Below the pieces are notes generated by a model. It worked only from the letters and a program-made list of their open reading frames with translations, was not told where the DNA came from and made no database searches. 64,000 nt of DNA, from positions 30,098 through 94,097 of the forward strand of contig NZ_JBHFNQ010000028.1 of assembly GCF_041929345.1 (NCBI RefSeq), read 5' to 3'. Below are positions 8,978-17,583 of this stretch, in pieces. Numbering within the stretch: position 1 is the first letter of the stretch; each line of letters opens with the position of its first letter. A program made the position numbers and the translations under genes. This stretch comes from Floridanema aerugineum (GTDB taxonomy: Bacteria; Cyanobacteriota; Cyanobacteriia; Cyanobacteriales; Aerosakkonemataceae).

Positions 8978-10045
8978 ATGGGGGAGAACACTTTTATGAA
9001 TCTGGTTTTACTCCAGAATTGGTTGGATAACACCAGTTTTGCGATTTTATTCATTACCATGCTGGTTTATTGGGGTGGGGCAGCATTTCCCAATATTCCG
9101 GTTTTACCAGCATTGGGAACAGCGGGGATGACTGTAGCCAACATGAGCATCGCCTGCTTACTGGGGGCACGCTGGATAGAAGCGGGATATTTTCCCTTAA
9201 GCAACCTCTACGAATCTCTATTTTTCCTGACTTGGGGAATTACCACAATTCATTTAATCGCGGAAAATATGAGTCGTAGTCGGTTGGTGGGAGTTGTCAC
9301 CGCACCTGTAGCGATGGCGATAACTGCGTTTGCTGCATTGTCTTTACCCGCGCAAATGCAAACCGCAGAACCTTTGGTACCCGCACTCAAATCAAACTGG
9401 TTAATGATGCACGTCAGCGTCATGATGTTGAGTTATTCTTGTTTGATGGTTGGGTCGTTATTAGCGATCGCATTTTTAGTTCTCACCAGAGGAAAAAACA
9501 TCGAATTGCGAGGCAGTTCTGTAGGTACAGGGGGCTTTCGGAACAACCATTATCAACTGCGTCGTTACGGAGATTTAGTAACACAAACCGCAGGTGGTAA
9601 AGTCGAACAAACTGCTGCCATCAGTAGCGAAATTCAATATAACAGCAACAGTAAAACAGCGGTTTTAGAGGTAGTCAAAACGGCAGCAAAAGAAACAACA
9701 GTCGAACCACTTTCGCCCCAACGTTTGAACTTAGCCGAAATATTGGATAATATTAGTTATCGAGTAATTGGCTTAGGATTTCCGCTGTTAACAATAGGGA
9801 TCATAGCTGGGGCTGTTTGGGCCAATGAAGCATGGGGTTCTTATTGGAGTTGGGACCCGAAAGAAACCTGGGCATTAATTACTTGGTTAGTATTTGCAGC
9901 TTACCTACACGCCCGAATTACTCGTGGATGGCAAGGGAGAAAACCCGCAATTTTAGCAGCTACAGGCTTTGTTGTCGTCTGGGTTTGTTACTTAGGAGTT
10001 AACTTGCTAGGTAAAGGTTTACACAGCTACGGCTGGTTCTTCTAA
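8978..10045 (+). CDS. ccsB: Cytochrome c biogenesis protein CcsB (heme handling, System II)
   Basis: An integral membrane protein that delivers heme to apocytochromes c on the lumenal or periplasmic side, working with Ccs1. It is the counterpart of chloroplast CcsA. The diagnostic tryptophan-rich WWD region is WGSYWSWDPKETWALITWL, near residue 290. It is flanked by helices carrying candidate heme-ligand His residues (MMHVSVMMLSYS, FAAYLHARITRGW, KGLHSYGWFF). A hydrophilic loop of about 70 residues (about 170-245) separates the halves. ATG 8978 is used; ATG 8996 (MNLVLLQNWLDN) is equally possible. A single-gene unit. Confidence 0.92.
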   Translation: MGENTFMNLVLLQNWLDNTSFAILFITMLVYWGGAAFPNIPVLPALGTAGMTVANMSIACLLGARWIEAGYFPLSNLYESLFFLTWGITTIHLIAENMSRSRLVGVVTAPVAMAITAFAALSLPAQMQTAEPLVPALKSNWLMMHVSVMMLSYSCLMVGSLLAIAFLVLTRGKNIELRGSSVGTGGFRNNHYQLRRYGDLVTQTAGGKVEQTAAISSEIQYNSNSKTAVLEVVKTAAKETTVEPLSPQRLNLAEILDNISYRVIGLGFPLLTIGIIAGAVWANEAWGSYWSWDPKETWALITWLVFAAYLHARITRGWQGRKPAILAATGFVVVWVCYLGVNLLGKGLHSYGWFF

Positions 10046-10317
10046 TCTTCAAGTTTAAGCGATCGGCACTCAATTATTGTTAATTGTCAGCTGGTCGCTA
10101 ACCTTTTGCAAATTTATGCAAAATTACGCAGAAATATAGAATAATTTAAATATTTGTGAGTTATTCTAGAAAGTTGTGTATTTAATTTGCTAATTAGCTG
10201 TCACCGAGAATTGAGCGCAGTTGTCTTCCTAGCTGCAAAAGCTGATCCCTCTTACTGACTAAGGCGTAAATTAAATCCTAAAAAGCTGATTAACGTTCAG
10301 CTAAGTGTAAGCTCCTT

Positions 10318-10686
10318 ATGATTACAATTCTACTGGTCGATGATAGCCCTACAGTCAGGGTTATGGTTTCAGAACTACTTAGAAGTAAAGGTATAAACGT
10401 TATTGAAGCAGGTGACGGCATTGAAGCAATGGAAAAAATGCAGGTTCAATGTCCAGATTTAGTAATAACTGATATTGTTATGCCTAGAATGAATGGTTAT
10501 GAACTTTGTCGTTGGATCAAGACACAATTTAAGGATAAATATATACCAGTAATTATGTGTACAAGTAAAGATCAACAATTCGATCATTACTGGGGAATTA
10601 AGCAAGGTGCAGATGCTTATATTACTAAACCATTTGAACCTGTGGATTTGATTAGAGCAATTAAAAAGCTTTTAGTTAGGAATTAA
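10318..10686 (+). CDS. CheY/PilH-like single-domain response regulator
   Basis: A 122-residue receiver domain with no output domain. The acidic pair is DD at 8-9, the phospho-acceptor Asp52 lies in VITDIVMPRMNG, and TKPF carries the conserved Lys. It shares FDxYWGxKQGADAYI with the regulator at 16417 in the Hmp cluster, so it looks like a stand-alone paralogue of that PilH-type protein. It may feed into type IV pilus control, but no cognate kinase is adjacent. It sits upstream of two KGK genes on the same strand, 87 bases away. Confidence 0.9.
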   Translation: MITILLVDDSPTVRVMVSELLRSKGINVIEAGDGIEAMEKMQVQCPDLVITDIVMPRMNGYELCRWIKTQFKDKYIPVIMCTSKDQQFDHYWGIKQGADAYITKPFEPVDLIRAIKKLLVRN

Positions 10687-10773
10687 TAAAAAATTACTAA
10701 ATGACAGGTAAATCAATTATAATAAACAGCCTATGTGGTAGTTCATTAATTAAATTATACCTAAACTACTGTT

Positions 10774-11079
10774 ATGGAAAATAAATTTGAACCCCTAGAC
10801 CTAGAAAATGACATTGTATCTGGAATTACTGAAAAAATTCTGGGTGGTCGTCGCACTTTTACAGCCGAAGATTTACTGAAATCTCTCAAGGAATACTTGA
10901 GTACTGAAGGCTACAAAGGTTTCTTTGAGAACGGAATAGATTGTAAAATTTTGAAACCTGGCAAAAATTGGCAAAAAGGAAAAATTAGAATTACCCTAGA
11001 ATTTTGCCCAGACGAACAAACCCAACCACCCTCTCCACTCGATGATCTTCGTAAACAATTGAAAGAAACCGAAAACTAA
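10774..11079 (+). CDS. KGK family protein (first paralogue)
   Basis: A 101-residue protein of the cyanobacterial KGK family, named for the motif seen here as NWQKGKIRITLEF (residues about 68-80). The N-terminal half (MENKFEPLDLENDIVSGITE) differs from the next gene, while the last ~35 residues (EFCPDE...PPSPLDDLRKQLKETEN) are nearly identical. Function is unknown. It lies in tandem with its paralogue, 80 bases apart, with a dispersed CTTCGTG-type repeat between them. Confidence 0.85.
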   Translation: MENKFEPLDLENDIVSGITEKILGGRRTFTAEDLLKSLKEYLSTEGYKGFFENGIDCKILKPGKNWQKGKIRITLEFCPDEQTQPPSPLDDLRKQLKETEN

Positions 11080-11080
11080 C

Positions 11081-11132
11081 TCTTCTCTTCTCTCTTCATC
11101 TTCCTTCGTGCCCTTCGTGTCTTCGTGGTTCA
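11081..11132 (+). repeat. CTTCGTG/TTTGCGGTTC-type dispersed repeat, copy 1
   Basis: It runs TCTTCTCTTC..., then CCTTCGTGCCCTTCGTG and CTTCGTGGTTCAA, a degenerate 8-9-base tandem unit ending in GGTTCAA. Related copies lie at 11491, 11569 and 60961, always in an intergenic position. Confidence 0.75.
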
Positions 11133-11159
11133 ATCTCAAATAAAATAGGAGTGTTATAA

Positions 11160-11489
11160 ATGGATAATTTTGAGGAACTTAACAAAAACGATGTAGTCTC
11201 AGTTGAGAATTTTAATGTAATTAGAATAGGTGTTATACCTCAACAAATGCTAAAAGTAGAGCTATTTGAAGAACAAGTAATAAGACATCTCATAGGAAAT
11301 CCGGGAGATCAAAGGATAGAACAGTGGCTAAACAAAGGAGTGAAATGTGAAGTATTACAACCAGGGGGAGATTGGCAAAAAGGGAAAGTAAGGATGAAAA
11401 TAACCCTAGAATTTTGCCCAGATGAACCTAAACAACCACCTTCTCCACTAGATGATCTTCGTAAACAAATGAAAGAAACCGAAAACTAA
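11160..11489 (+). CDS. KGK family protein (second paralogue)
   Basis: A 109-residue KGK protein with DWQKGKVRMKITLEFCPDE. An AGGAG ribosome-binding site stands nine bases before ATG 11160. Its first ~65 residues are unlike those of the first paralogue apart from the DLxxNDIVS/ELNKNDVVS start, yet the C-terminal third and even the DNA past the stop codon are almost the same. That pattern suggests tandem duplication followed by gene conversion of the 3' ends. Function is unknown; the variable N-terminal half may carry specificity (inference). Confidence 0.85.
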   Translation: MDNFEELNKNDVVSVENFNVIRIGVIPQQMLKVELFEEQVIRHLIGNPGDQRIEQWLNKGVKCEVLQPGGDWQKGKVRMKITLEFCPDEPKQPPSPLDDLRKQMKETEN

Positions 11490-11490
11490 C

Positions 11491-11612
11491 TCTTCTCTTC
11501 CTCTTCCTCTGTGTCCTCTGCGCCTCTGCGGTTCAAAAAAAGCTATTTCCCAAATCAATAAAATTAACTCTTTCTCTTTCTTAGCGTCCTTTGCGTTCTT
11601 TGCGGTTCAAAC
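11491..11612 (+). repeat. Two further CTTCGTG-type repeats before tilS
   Basis: Copy 2 (11491-11536) contains CCTCTGCGCCTCTGCGGTTC; copy 3 (11569-11612) contains CGTCCTTTGCGTTCTTTGCG then GTTCAAACC. Both are degenerate versions of the unit at 11081. Copy 3 ends nine bases before the tilS start, so it lies in its leader. Confidence 0.7.
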
Positions 11613-11619
11613 CTCTTAA

Positions 11620-12606
11620 ATGCTTTCCTCCCAACCTTGGACACCCATTCACGCACAAATACATCGCACCTTGCGACAACGCCGACTATTACCCAAAAAC
11701 CAAAGCATATTAATCGCAGTATCCGGGGGACAAGACTCCCTTTGTTTAACCAAATTACTAATAGACTTACAATCAAAATGGCAATGGAAACTAGCAATTT
11801 GTCATTGCGATCATCGGTGGCGGAAAGACTCAGAAGCTAACGCCAATCATGTAGAAAAACTTGCCCAAAATTGGCAATTACCCTTTTATTTACAAATCAC
11901 AAACCAAGAATTAAAGAGTGAAGCAGCAGCGAGAGAATGGCGTTATCAAGCATTAATAAATATTGCCCAAACGCATAATTACAATTATATTGTTACTGGG
12001 CATACAGCGAGCGATCGCGCCGAAACCCTACTCTACAACTTAACTCGTGGTAGTGGTGCAGATGGATTACAAAGTTTAACTTGGCAAAGATCTTTAACCC
12101 AAAAAATCCAATTAATTCGCCCACTGTTAGAAATTACTCGCCCAGAAACAGCCCAATTTTGTGCAGATTTTCAACTACCAATTTGGTCAGATTCTACTAA
12201 CGAAGAGTTAAAATATAAGCGAAATCGCATCAGATTAGAATTAATCCCTTACTTAAAACAAAACTTTAATCCCCAAGTGGAAAAAGCCCTATCTCAAACA
12301 GCGGAAATCCTGCAAGCAGAAGTAGAATTTTTAGAAAATACTGCTCAAGAAATCCTGCAAAAAGCTACTTCTAACTCTCCTATTCCGCAGATAAATCGTT
12401 CAATTTTACGCTCTACATCTTTAGCGATTCAAAGGCGAGTGATGCGACAATTCTTACAGCAAAATTTAGGATTTGCTCCTAGTTTTGAGCAAATAGAAAA
12501 AATAACAGCTTTAATTAGGGCACCTAATCGTTCTTGTAGCGATCCATTTCCCGGAGGTGCGATCGCCCAAGTAGAAAACGACTGGATTTATTTGAAAAGA
12601 GTCTAG
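11620..12606 (+). CDS. tilS: tRNA(Ile)-lysidine synthase
   Basis: It adds lysine to C34 of tRNA-Ile(CAU) so that the tRNA reads AUA. The PP-loop ATPase motif is AVSGGQDSLCL (about residues 29-39), followed by CHCDHRWRKDS, TGHTASDRAET and the TRGSGADGL segment. The N-terminal catalytic part plus a shortened C-terminal part (ending NDWIYLKRV) gives 328 residues, the short form usual in cyanobacteria. It is convergent with hmpF, 57 bases apart. Confidence 0.95.
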   Translation: MLSSQPWTPIHAQIHRTLRQRRLLPKNQSILIAVSGGQDSLCLTKLLIDLQSKWQWKLAICHCDHRWRKDSEANANHVEKLAQNWQLPFYLQITNQELKSEAAAREWRYQALINIAQTHNYNYIVTGHTASDRAETLLYNLTRGSGADGLQSLTWQRSLTQKIQLIRPLLEITRPETAQFCADFQLPIWSDSTNEELKYKRNRIRLELIPYLKQNFNPQVEKALSQTAEILQAEVEFLENTAQEILQKATSNSPIPQINRSILRSTSLAIQRRVMRQFLQQNLGFAPSFEQIEKITALIRAPNRSCSDPFPGGAIAQVENDWIYLKRV

Positions 12607-12663
12607 ACTTTAGATTCTGGTTAAAACCTCAATCTAACATCTAAAATCCTCTCATCCAAAATC

Positions 12664-14430
12664 TTAGGAGACTGCCAATTGTTGTAACTCACTAGGTATC
12701 AAATTATAGATAATTTTTCGCATTTCAGCGATGCCATGAAATTGATAATCGCCAACTTCTTGGACATGATTAAGCAGACCAGCGATCGCTTCTAACTTTT
12801 GCCGCATTTCGTTAACTTTATCTTGAATCTGTTGCAAAAGTTCCTCATAGAGTCGTACTTTGCCCCAAGATTCTGCTAAAAAAGCCTTTTGACTTTGGGT
12901 ATTTTGTTCGCTGCTTTGTAACTCTTGGCGTTGATTTTCCTGTTGCTGTACTTGAGCATCCACCATTGTTTGAGCTTGCCCAATACTAGAGCGCATTTGC
13001 TCAATTTCCCGTTCCAAGCTTTGTAACTCATCTGCCAGTTGTTGACGAACAGATTCGATCTGAGATAAAACAGGCCCTAAATCAATTTTTTGTCCATCGA
13101 TTACTCCAGTATCAGCTATTCCTTGACGACGGCGTAACACCTTCAGATGTTGAGAGAAAATTTCCTCTCTTTCTCGAAGAGTTCGACGTTGACCAACCAA
13201 AGTTTCTTCTAACATTTGGTAACGGTCTTGTTCATCTATTAATTCTGTTTGTAAGCGCTGACGTTCTTGGTCATTACCCTGTTGTAGCTTTTGTTGTAAT
13301 TCTGCGATCGCCTGACGTTCTAACTCCAACTCTTCTTCTTGATCGCTCACAAAACGCTTCGCCTTATCCAACTCCAACTTCAGATTTTGGACAACTCCTT
13401 GTAGTTCTCCTATCGCCATCCTTTCTAAAGCTTCCAAATCCATTTCTTGGCTAATCTTCACCTCAGAAGACATCGCCGCCAAACGTTGTACTTGTTGATA
13501 CAAATCATCTTGATTTCGCAAGCGAGCGCCCAATCTTTGAGCATATTCTTGCTTCAAAGATAAAGAATTTTGTTGGATCTTTAAAGCCTCCCTTGCTTGC
13601 TCCACAGAGCTCTGAGCTTGGTAGAATTCTTGCCAACGACTTTGGAGATTGCTAGCTTGGCGATCGACTCGTTCTTGGAGAGCAGTCGCCGCTGCTCTTT
13701 GTTGCTCCAACTGTTGCCAATGTTGATCTAAGATAGCTTGTTCTTGATTGAGTGCCTCAAAAGCCCAACCTAGCTCTTCCCGAATTGGTTCTGGAGAAGC
13801 GATCGTCTGGGATAATCTTTCTAAAATCTCTTGAATTTGCCTTGCTTGCTGCTCGTCGAGTACCGCTTGCGGTTTATATTGAGCTTCCAACTCTTTGATG
13901 CGTTCTTGTTCACCCTTCAAATGTGCCCAAGCGCCTTCCAACTCCAAGCGATTTCGCTCAATTTCTTCCTTTAATCGCTCCGTTTCCTCACGGGAACTAT
14001 TAATTTCTTGTCTTTGCTGTTCAAAGCGCTCTACCTCCTGCTCCATTTGCGCCAACTCTTCTTGACGAGCTTGAATTTCCATCTCTCGACGGTTCAACTC
14101 ATGAGCTTGGTAAGTCAGCGACTCCTTCCACTGTTCAATCTCTTCTTCCTTAGTTTTGTACTTTTCTTGTAACCGCGAGAAATTTTGCAGAATCCCCACT
14201 AAATCTCGCCCCGGATTAATGCGCTGCACCTGACGATTGCCACCGAGTTCTACTAAAACCAGTGCCCCGTCACCGTACTTACTTCCCTCTTCAGGAGAAA
14301 GAGCAATTACTTCATCACCTGTTATGGCACTCCAACTGTCGCTTCGCTGACAAGCCAGCAGTTTCAGATCCGTTTTATTGCCCCCGAACGGGCCAGATTT
14401 TTTTTGTAATACTTCCGCTAGATACAGCAC
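12664..14430 (-). CDS. hmpF: Pilus motility taxis protein HmpF
   Basis: A 588-residue protein. The N-terminus (MLYLAEVLQKKSGPFGGNKTDLKLLACQRSD) and GALVLVELGGNRQVQRI match the HmpF globular head. Residues about 85-560 are almost continuous coiled coil rich in Gln and Glu (EEEIEQWKESLTYQAHELNR, then long EQ-rich heptads). HmpF in Nostoc is needed for type IV pilus activity and light-directed movement and is polarly localised. The gene starts at GTG with AGAGGAA about eight bases upstream. It is divergent from the hmpA-E-type cluster across 613 bases, matching its functional link to that cluster. Confidence 0.92.
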   Translation of the reverse strand: MLYLAEVLQKKSGPFGGNKTDLKLLACQRSDSWSAITGDEVIALSPEEGSKYGDGALVLVELGGNRQVQRINPGRDLVGILQNFSRLQEKYKTKEEEIEQWKESLTYQAHELNRREMEIQARQEELAQMEQEVERFEQQRQEINSSREETERLKEEIERNRLELEGAWAHLKGEQERIKELEAQYKPQAVLDEQQARQIQEILERLSQTIASPEPIREELGWAFEALNQEQAILDQHWQQLEQQRAAATALQERVDRQASNLQSRWQEFYQAQSSVEQAREALKIQQNSLSLKQEYAQRLGARLRNQDDLYQQVQRLAAMSSEVKISQEMDLEALERMAIGELQGVVQNLKLELDKAKRFVSDQEEELELERQAIAELQQKLQQGNDQERQRLQTELIDEQDRYQMLEETLVGQRRTLREREEIFSQHLKVLRRRQGIADTGVIDGQKIDLGPVLSQIESVRQQLADELQSLEREIEQMRSSIGQAQTMVDAQVQQQENQRQELQSSEQNTQSQKAFLAESWGKVRLYEELLQQIQDKVNEMRQKLEAIAGLLNHVQEVGDYQFHGIAEMRKIIYNLIPSELQQLAVS

Positions 14431-15043
14431 GCCTATATTCCTCTTGATGTGTCTAGGTTCGAGCTTTGGCTAAACCTTTACCGGATATTATTTATTTCTA
14501 CTAACCCTAGTTTAGGCAGACAACGCTCATAAAACAAATTGAATTGACTTGTCCGCATATTCCCCGCCCTCTTCAATCGACCCAACCCATCGAACGGAAT
14601 CAACCTTGACTACTGGTTAAATTTAGCGCGAAACGGCAGATGAAAACACCTTACCGCTAGAGCCGTGAATTTTGCCTACGAACTGCCATGATTATCTGCA
14701 CTTATGACCACTAAGTAAAGTTAAGAACTGTGAGTTGAGGACCATAAGTTTAATTTTTGTAAACTTGTCACTTCAACTCCACACTCTTTACCCAGAGGGC
14801 AACAGTAGCAGGCGAATAAAGTTTACAGCTTTCGTTAAATTCTAACCTAGACTAAATATATCTATACTGCACTAGCCAGACATTCAAGTGTGGTAAGTAA
14901 ACCAAAAATTAGCCAGACTTAACAAATTCTAGGAGATACTCATCCACAATTAAAGGGTAACTTTTATAATTTTTTGGGCTGGGAAACTCAGTAGCAGCAC
15001 GAAATTAGTAAGAAACACTTTATTAGGAGAGCGTTATAGTTCC
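14431..15043. promoter_or_regulatory. Divergent control region between hmpF and the Hmp chemosensory operon
   Basis: 613 bases without an ORF that I can support. Because both flanking units diverge from here, it must hold their promoters and probably long 5' leaders. I see no terminator hairpin, repeat element or RNA gene. The operon's first gene has AGGAG at about 15025, 13 bases before its ATG, a rather wide spacing. Confidence 0.6.
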
Positions 15044-16288
15044 ATGCAGGGAACGTTAAGTGAAATTGATATTCGTAGTATTCTGCAACTTATCGAATTA
15101 GGTCAACGAACGGGGTACTTAGAAGTACAGGCGTTTCGTGACTCAAAATTCCGAGTAGCAGAACAGTTTTGGATTGTATTTTTCCTCAATGGGCAAATTG
15201 CCTACGCGGCAGACAGCGACAGCAGTTTGTCTCGCTTGCGGGATTATTTGCGTCGTTATCGGTTGGATTCTGCCGTAGATCAGCTGTATGTACCTGCGAT
15301 CGCCACCACCAATGCACCCGAATACGGCTACCTGTGGACATTACTAGAAACTCACGTCCTCACGCCAGCCCAAGGCAGGAACATCATTCAAAGCATGGTA
15401 CAGGAAACCCTGTTCGATCTGCTCAGTTTACACCAAGGCTCCTTTGTTTTTGAAATTGGCCCCGCCCTTGCCCCGCAACTCACCACCCTGGAAATTGGCC
15501 CGCTTGTCACCCAAATTATGAAACAGGTACAAGAGTGGAAACAATTTCATCCCCATATTCAATCCCCAGAACAATGCCCAGTGCTGGTAGAATCGTCACT
15601 TTTACAGCAAAAATTACCAGCACGCACCTTTAGAATTCTGGAAAGTTGGGCAGATGGTCAAAACTCCCTGCGGCAATTGGCACGTTACCTAAATCGACAA
15701 ATCCACCCAGTTGCCAAAGCCATTTACCCATACATCAAAAAAGGTTGGGTGCAACTAGTTTATCCTAGTAATCCCAGCACCAATCCAGCGCCGGGAGAAT
15801 TCACAGCCGAGGCGAAAACTGGGACACACAGCGTAGTGTTCATTGATGATGGGATTGCCACCTGTAAAGCTGTGGAACAAACACTCAAACAACATGGTTA
15901 CGCTGTATCTGCCATCAGCGATCCCCTGAAAGCACTGAGCTTGGTATTCCAGATGAAACCAGACCTAATTCTTTGTGACATTATTATGCCTGAATTAGAT
16001 GGATTTGAAATTTGTGCCATGTTGCGACGGTCTACAGCCTTTCGCCAAACTCCGATCGTCATGTTAACAGGTAAAGATGGCTTTATCGATCGCGTTAAAG
16101 CCAGGATGGTAGGTGCAACTGACTACCTCACCAAACCCTTTGGCGAGGGGGAATTACTGATGCTAGTAGAGAAATATATTGGTAAGAGCAACAACGATGT
16201 AACCAAAGCCACCCAATTATTGATCGATGCGTTAGAAGAGGAAATAGGACTAACCAACAATTCCGACTTGAATGTAAGTTGGTCATAG
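15044..16288 (+). CDS. hmpA: PatA-type response regulator (PATAN/DUF4388 plus receiver), HmpA/PilG-like
   Basis: 414 residues. The N-terminal PATAN domain starts MQGTLSEIDIRSILQLIE and includes the GYLEVQ strand. A helical middle follows, then a C-terminal receiver from about residue 264 (VVFIDDG) with acceptor Asp in LCDIIMPELDG and Lys in TKPFGEGE. It is the first gene of a PatA-CheY-CheW-MCP-CheA cluster, the order of hmpABCDE in Nostoc and of pilG-pilH-pilI-pilJ with pilL in Synechocystis. It should take phosphate from the CheA and tune type IV pilus motors. The tail past the receiver is poorly conserved. The symbol rests on gene order and domain content. Confidence 0.88.
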   Translation: MQGTLSEIDIRSILQLIELGQRTGYLEVQAFRDSKFRVAEQFWIVFFLNGQIAYAADSDSSLSRLRDYLRRYRLDSAVDQLYVPAIATTNAPEYGYLWTLLETHVLTPAQGRNIIQSMVQETLFDLLSLHQGSFVFEIGPALAPQLTTLEIGPLVTQIMKQVQEWKQFHPHIQSPEQCPVLVESSLLQQKLPARTFRILESWADGQNSLRQLARYLNRQIHPVAKAIYPYIKKGWVQLVYPSNPSTNPAPGEFTAEAKTGTHSVVFIDDGIATCKAVEQTLKQHGYAVSAISDPLKALSLVFQMKPDLILCDIIMPELDGFEICAMLRRSTAFRQTPIVMLTGKDGFIDRVKARMVGATDYLTKPFGEGELLMLVEKYIGKSNNDVTKATQLLIDALEEEIGLTNNSDLNVSWS

Positions 16289-16416
16289 TGGGGAATACTA
16301 AACCAAGGTGCCTAATACTTGACTAAATTGATAGGTGGAAAGCGGCAACCTTGATTGCTTGATAGATTTTTACTGTAATGTAATGCACGCAAATCAGTAG
16401 GTCAGGTAAAAAAATT

Positions 16417-16782
16417 ATGAGTACAGTTCTAGTGGTAGAGGATAGCGTTACCCAAAGAGAGATGATCTCCGAGCTCTTACGTGGCAGTGGACTTAACGTT
16501 ACAGTTGCCACTGATGGAGAAGAAGCACTCCAGTTCATCCAAGGTCGTTGTCCCGATCTAGTAGTCTTAGATATTGTCATGCCTAAAATGAACGGCTACG
16601 AGGTTTGCCGTCGCCTCAAAGCCGATCCGAAAACGCAAAAAGTCCCTGTAGTGATGTGTTCTTCTAAAGGCGAAGAATTCGATCGCTATTGGGGCATGAA
16701 ACAGGGTGCAGATGCCTACATTGCCAAACCGTTTCAGCCAAAAGAACTGATCGGTACAGTTAAACAACTATTAAGAGGATAG
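16417..16782 (+). CDS. hmpB: CheY-like response regulator, HmpB/PilH-like
   Basis: A 121-residue single receiver domain. The acidic pair is ED at 8-9, the phospho-acceptor is Asp52 in VVLDIVMPKMNG, and AKPF holds the conserved Lys. EFDRYWGMKQGADAYI is typical of PilH-type proteins of cyanobacteria. It lies eleven bases before the CheW gene, so translation is probably coupled within the operon. Its closest relative in the window is the lone regulator at 10318. Confidence 0.92.
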   Translation: MSTVLVVEDSVTQREMISELLRGSGLNVTVATDGEEALQFIQGRCPDLVVLDIVMPKMNGYEVCRRLKADPKTQKVPVVMCSSKGEEFDRYWGMKQGADAYIAKPFQPKELIGTVKQLLRG

Positions 16783-16793
16783 GGAAAACCATT

Positions 16794-17327
16794 ATGGTTG
16801 GTAGCCCGGACTTTTTAACCGGAAAAGGTCAAGACCAAAGTTCAGAATTTCAAGAATTAGAAAGCCCAGAAGGTGAGTTACATCTGCGGTTTTATATTAC
16901 ACCGACCACAGAATTAGCTTTACCCGCAATCGGCATCAAAGAAGTAATTTCTCGGACACCAGATACAATTACACCCATACCCAATGCCTCTCCCTTACTT
17001 TTGGGAACACTCAACTTTCGAGGTAGAGTGATTTGGGTAGCTGATTTAGGTCAATTCCTGGGAGAATCTACATCATTAAATACTGACCGCCCAGAAATTC
17101 CAGTGATTGCCATAGAAGACCAAGATACTATGCTAGGCTTGGCAGTCGATCAGATTGTGGGCATGGATTGGTTGGATGTAGAAACAGGTTTTCAAATGCC
17201 AAATAATGCACCAGATAGTATGGCACCCTTTCTCCGGGGTGAATGGGTATTAGACACCCAAAACAATAAAACTCTGCAATTATTAGACCAAGTGGCGATT
17301 CTGCGATCGGCACGCTGGGCAGCATAA
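16794..17327 (+). CDS. hmpC: CheW-like adaptor, HmpC/PilI-like
   Basis: A 177-residue CheW domain that couples the methyl-accepting protein to the CheA. Seen: ELALPAIGIKEVISR, the ISRTPDTITPIPNASPLLLG hinge, LNFRGRVIWVADLGQFLG and MLGLAVDQIVGMDWLDVE, the usual two five-strand barrels. About 35 extra residues precede the domain. It follows the CheY gene by eleven bases. Confidence 0.92.
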   Translation: MVGSPDFLTGKGQDQSSEFQELESPEGELHLRFYITPTTELALPAIGIKEVISRTPDTITPIPNASPLLLGTLNFRGRVIWVADLGQFLGESTSLNTDRPEIPVIAIEDQDTMLGLAVDQIVGMDWLDVETGFQMPNNAPDSMAPFLRGEWVLDTQNNKTLQLLDQVAILRSARWAA

Positions 17328-17583
17328 AATTCTTTCGAGCAGTGTTGAGTGCCGATCTAAAAAACAGATATTCTACTCTGGTCGAGAAATTTAGAGTTCA
17401 GTTAATAACTCTTCTTTCTGCCTTTAAAGCTCAATTCAATTCTTGAGTTCAAAATCAGGAAAGACAAATTTGGTAAATAATTATTGGGTAACAGCAAATG
17501 ATTTATGAGTATAAAACCCGCTCTAAATAATTTCCTACTAACTCTAACTCAGCACTCAGTACTCATTTAGCGGGAGGAGGCAA

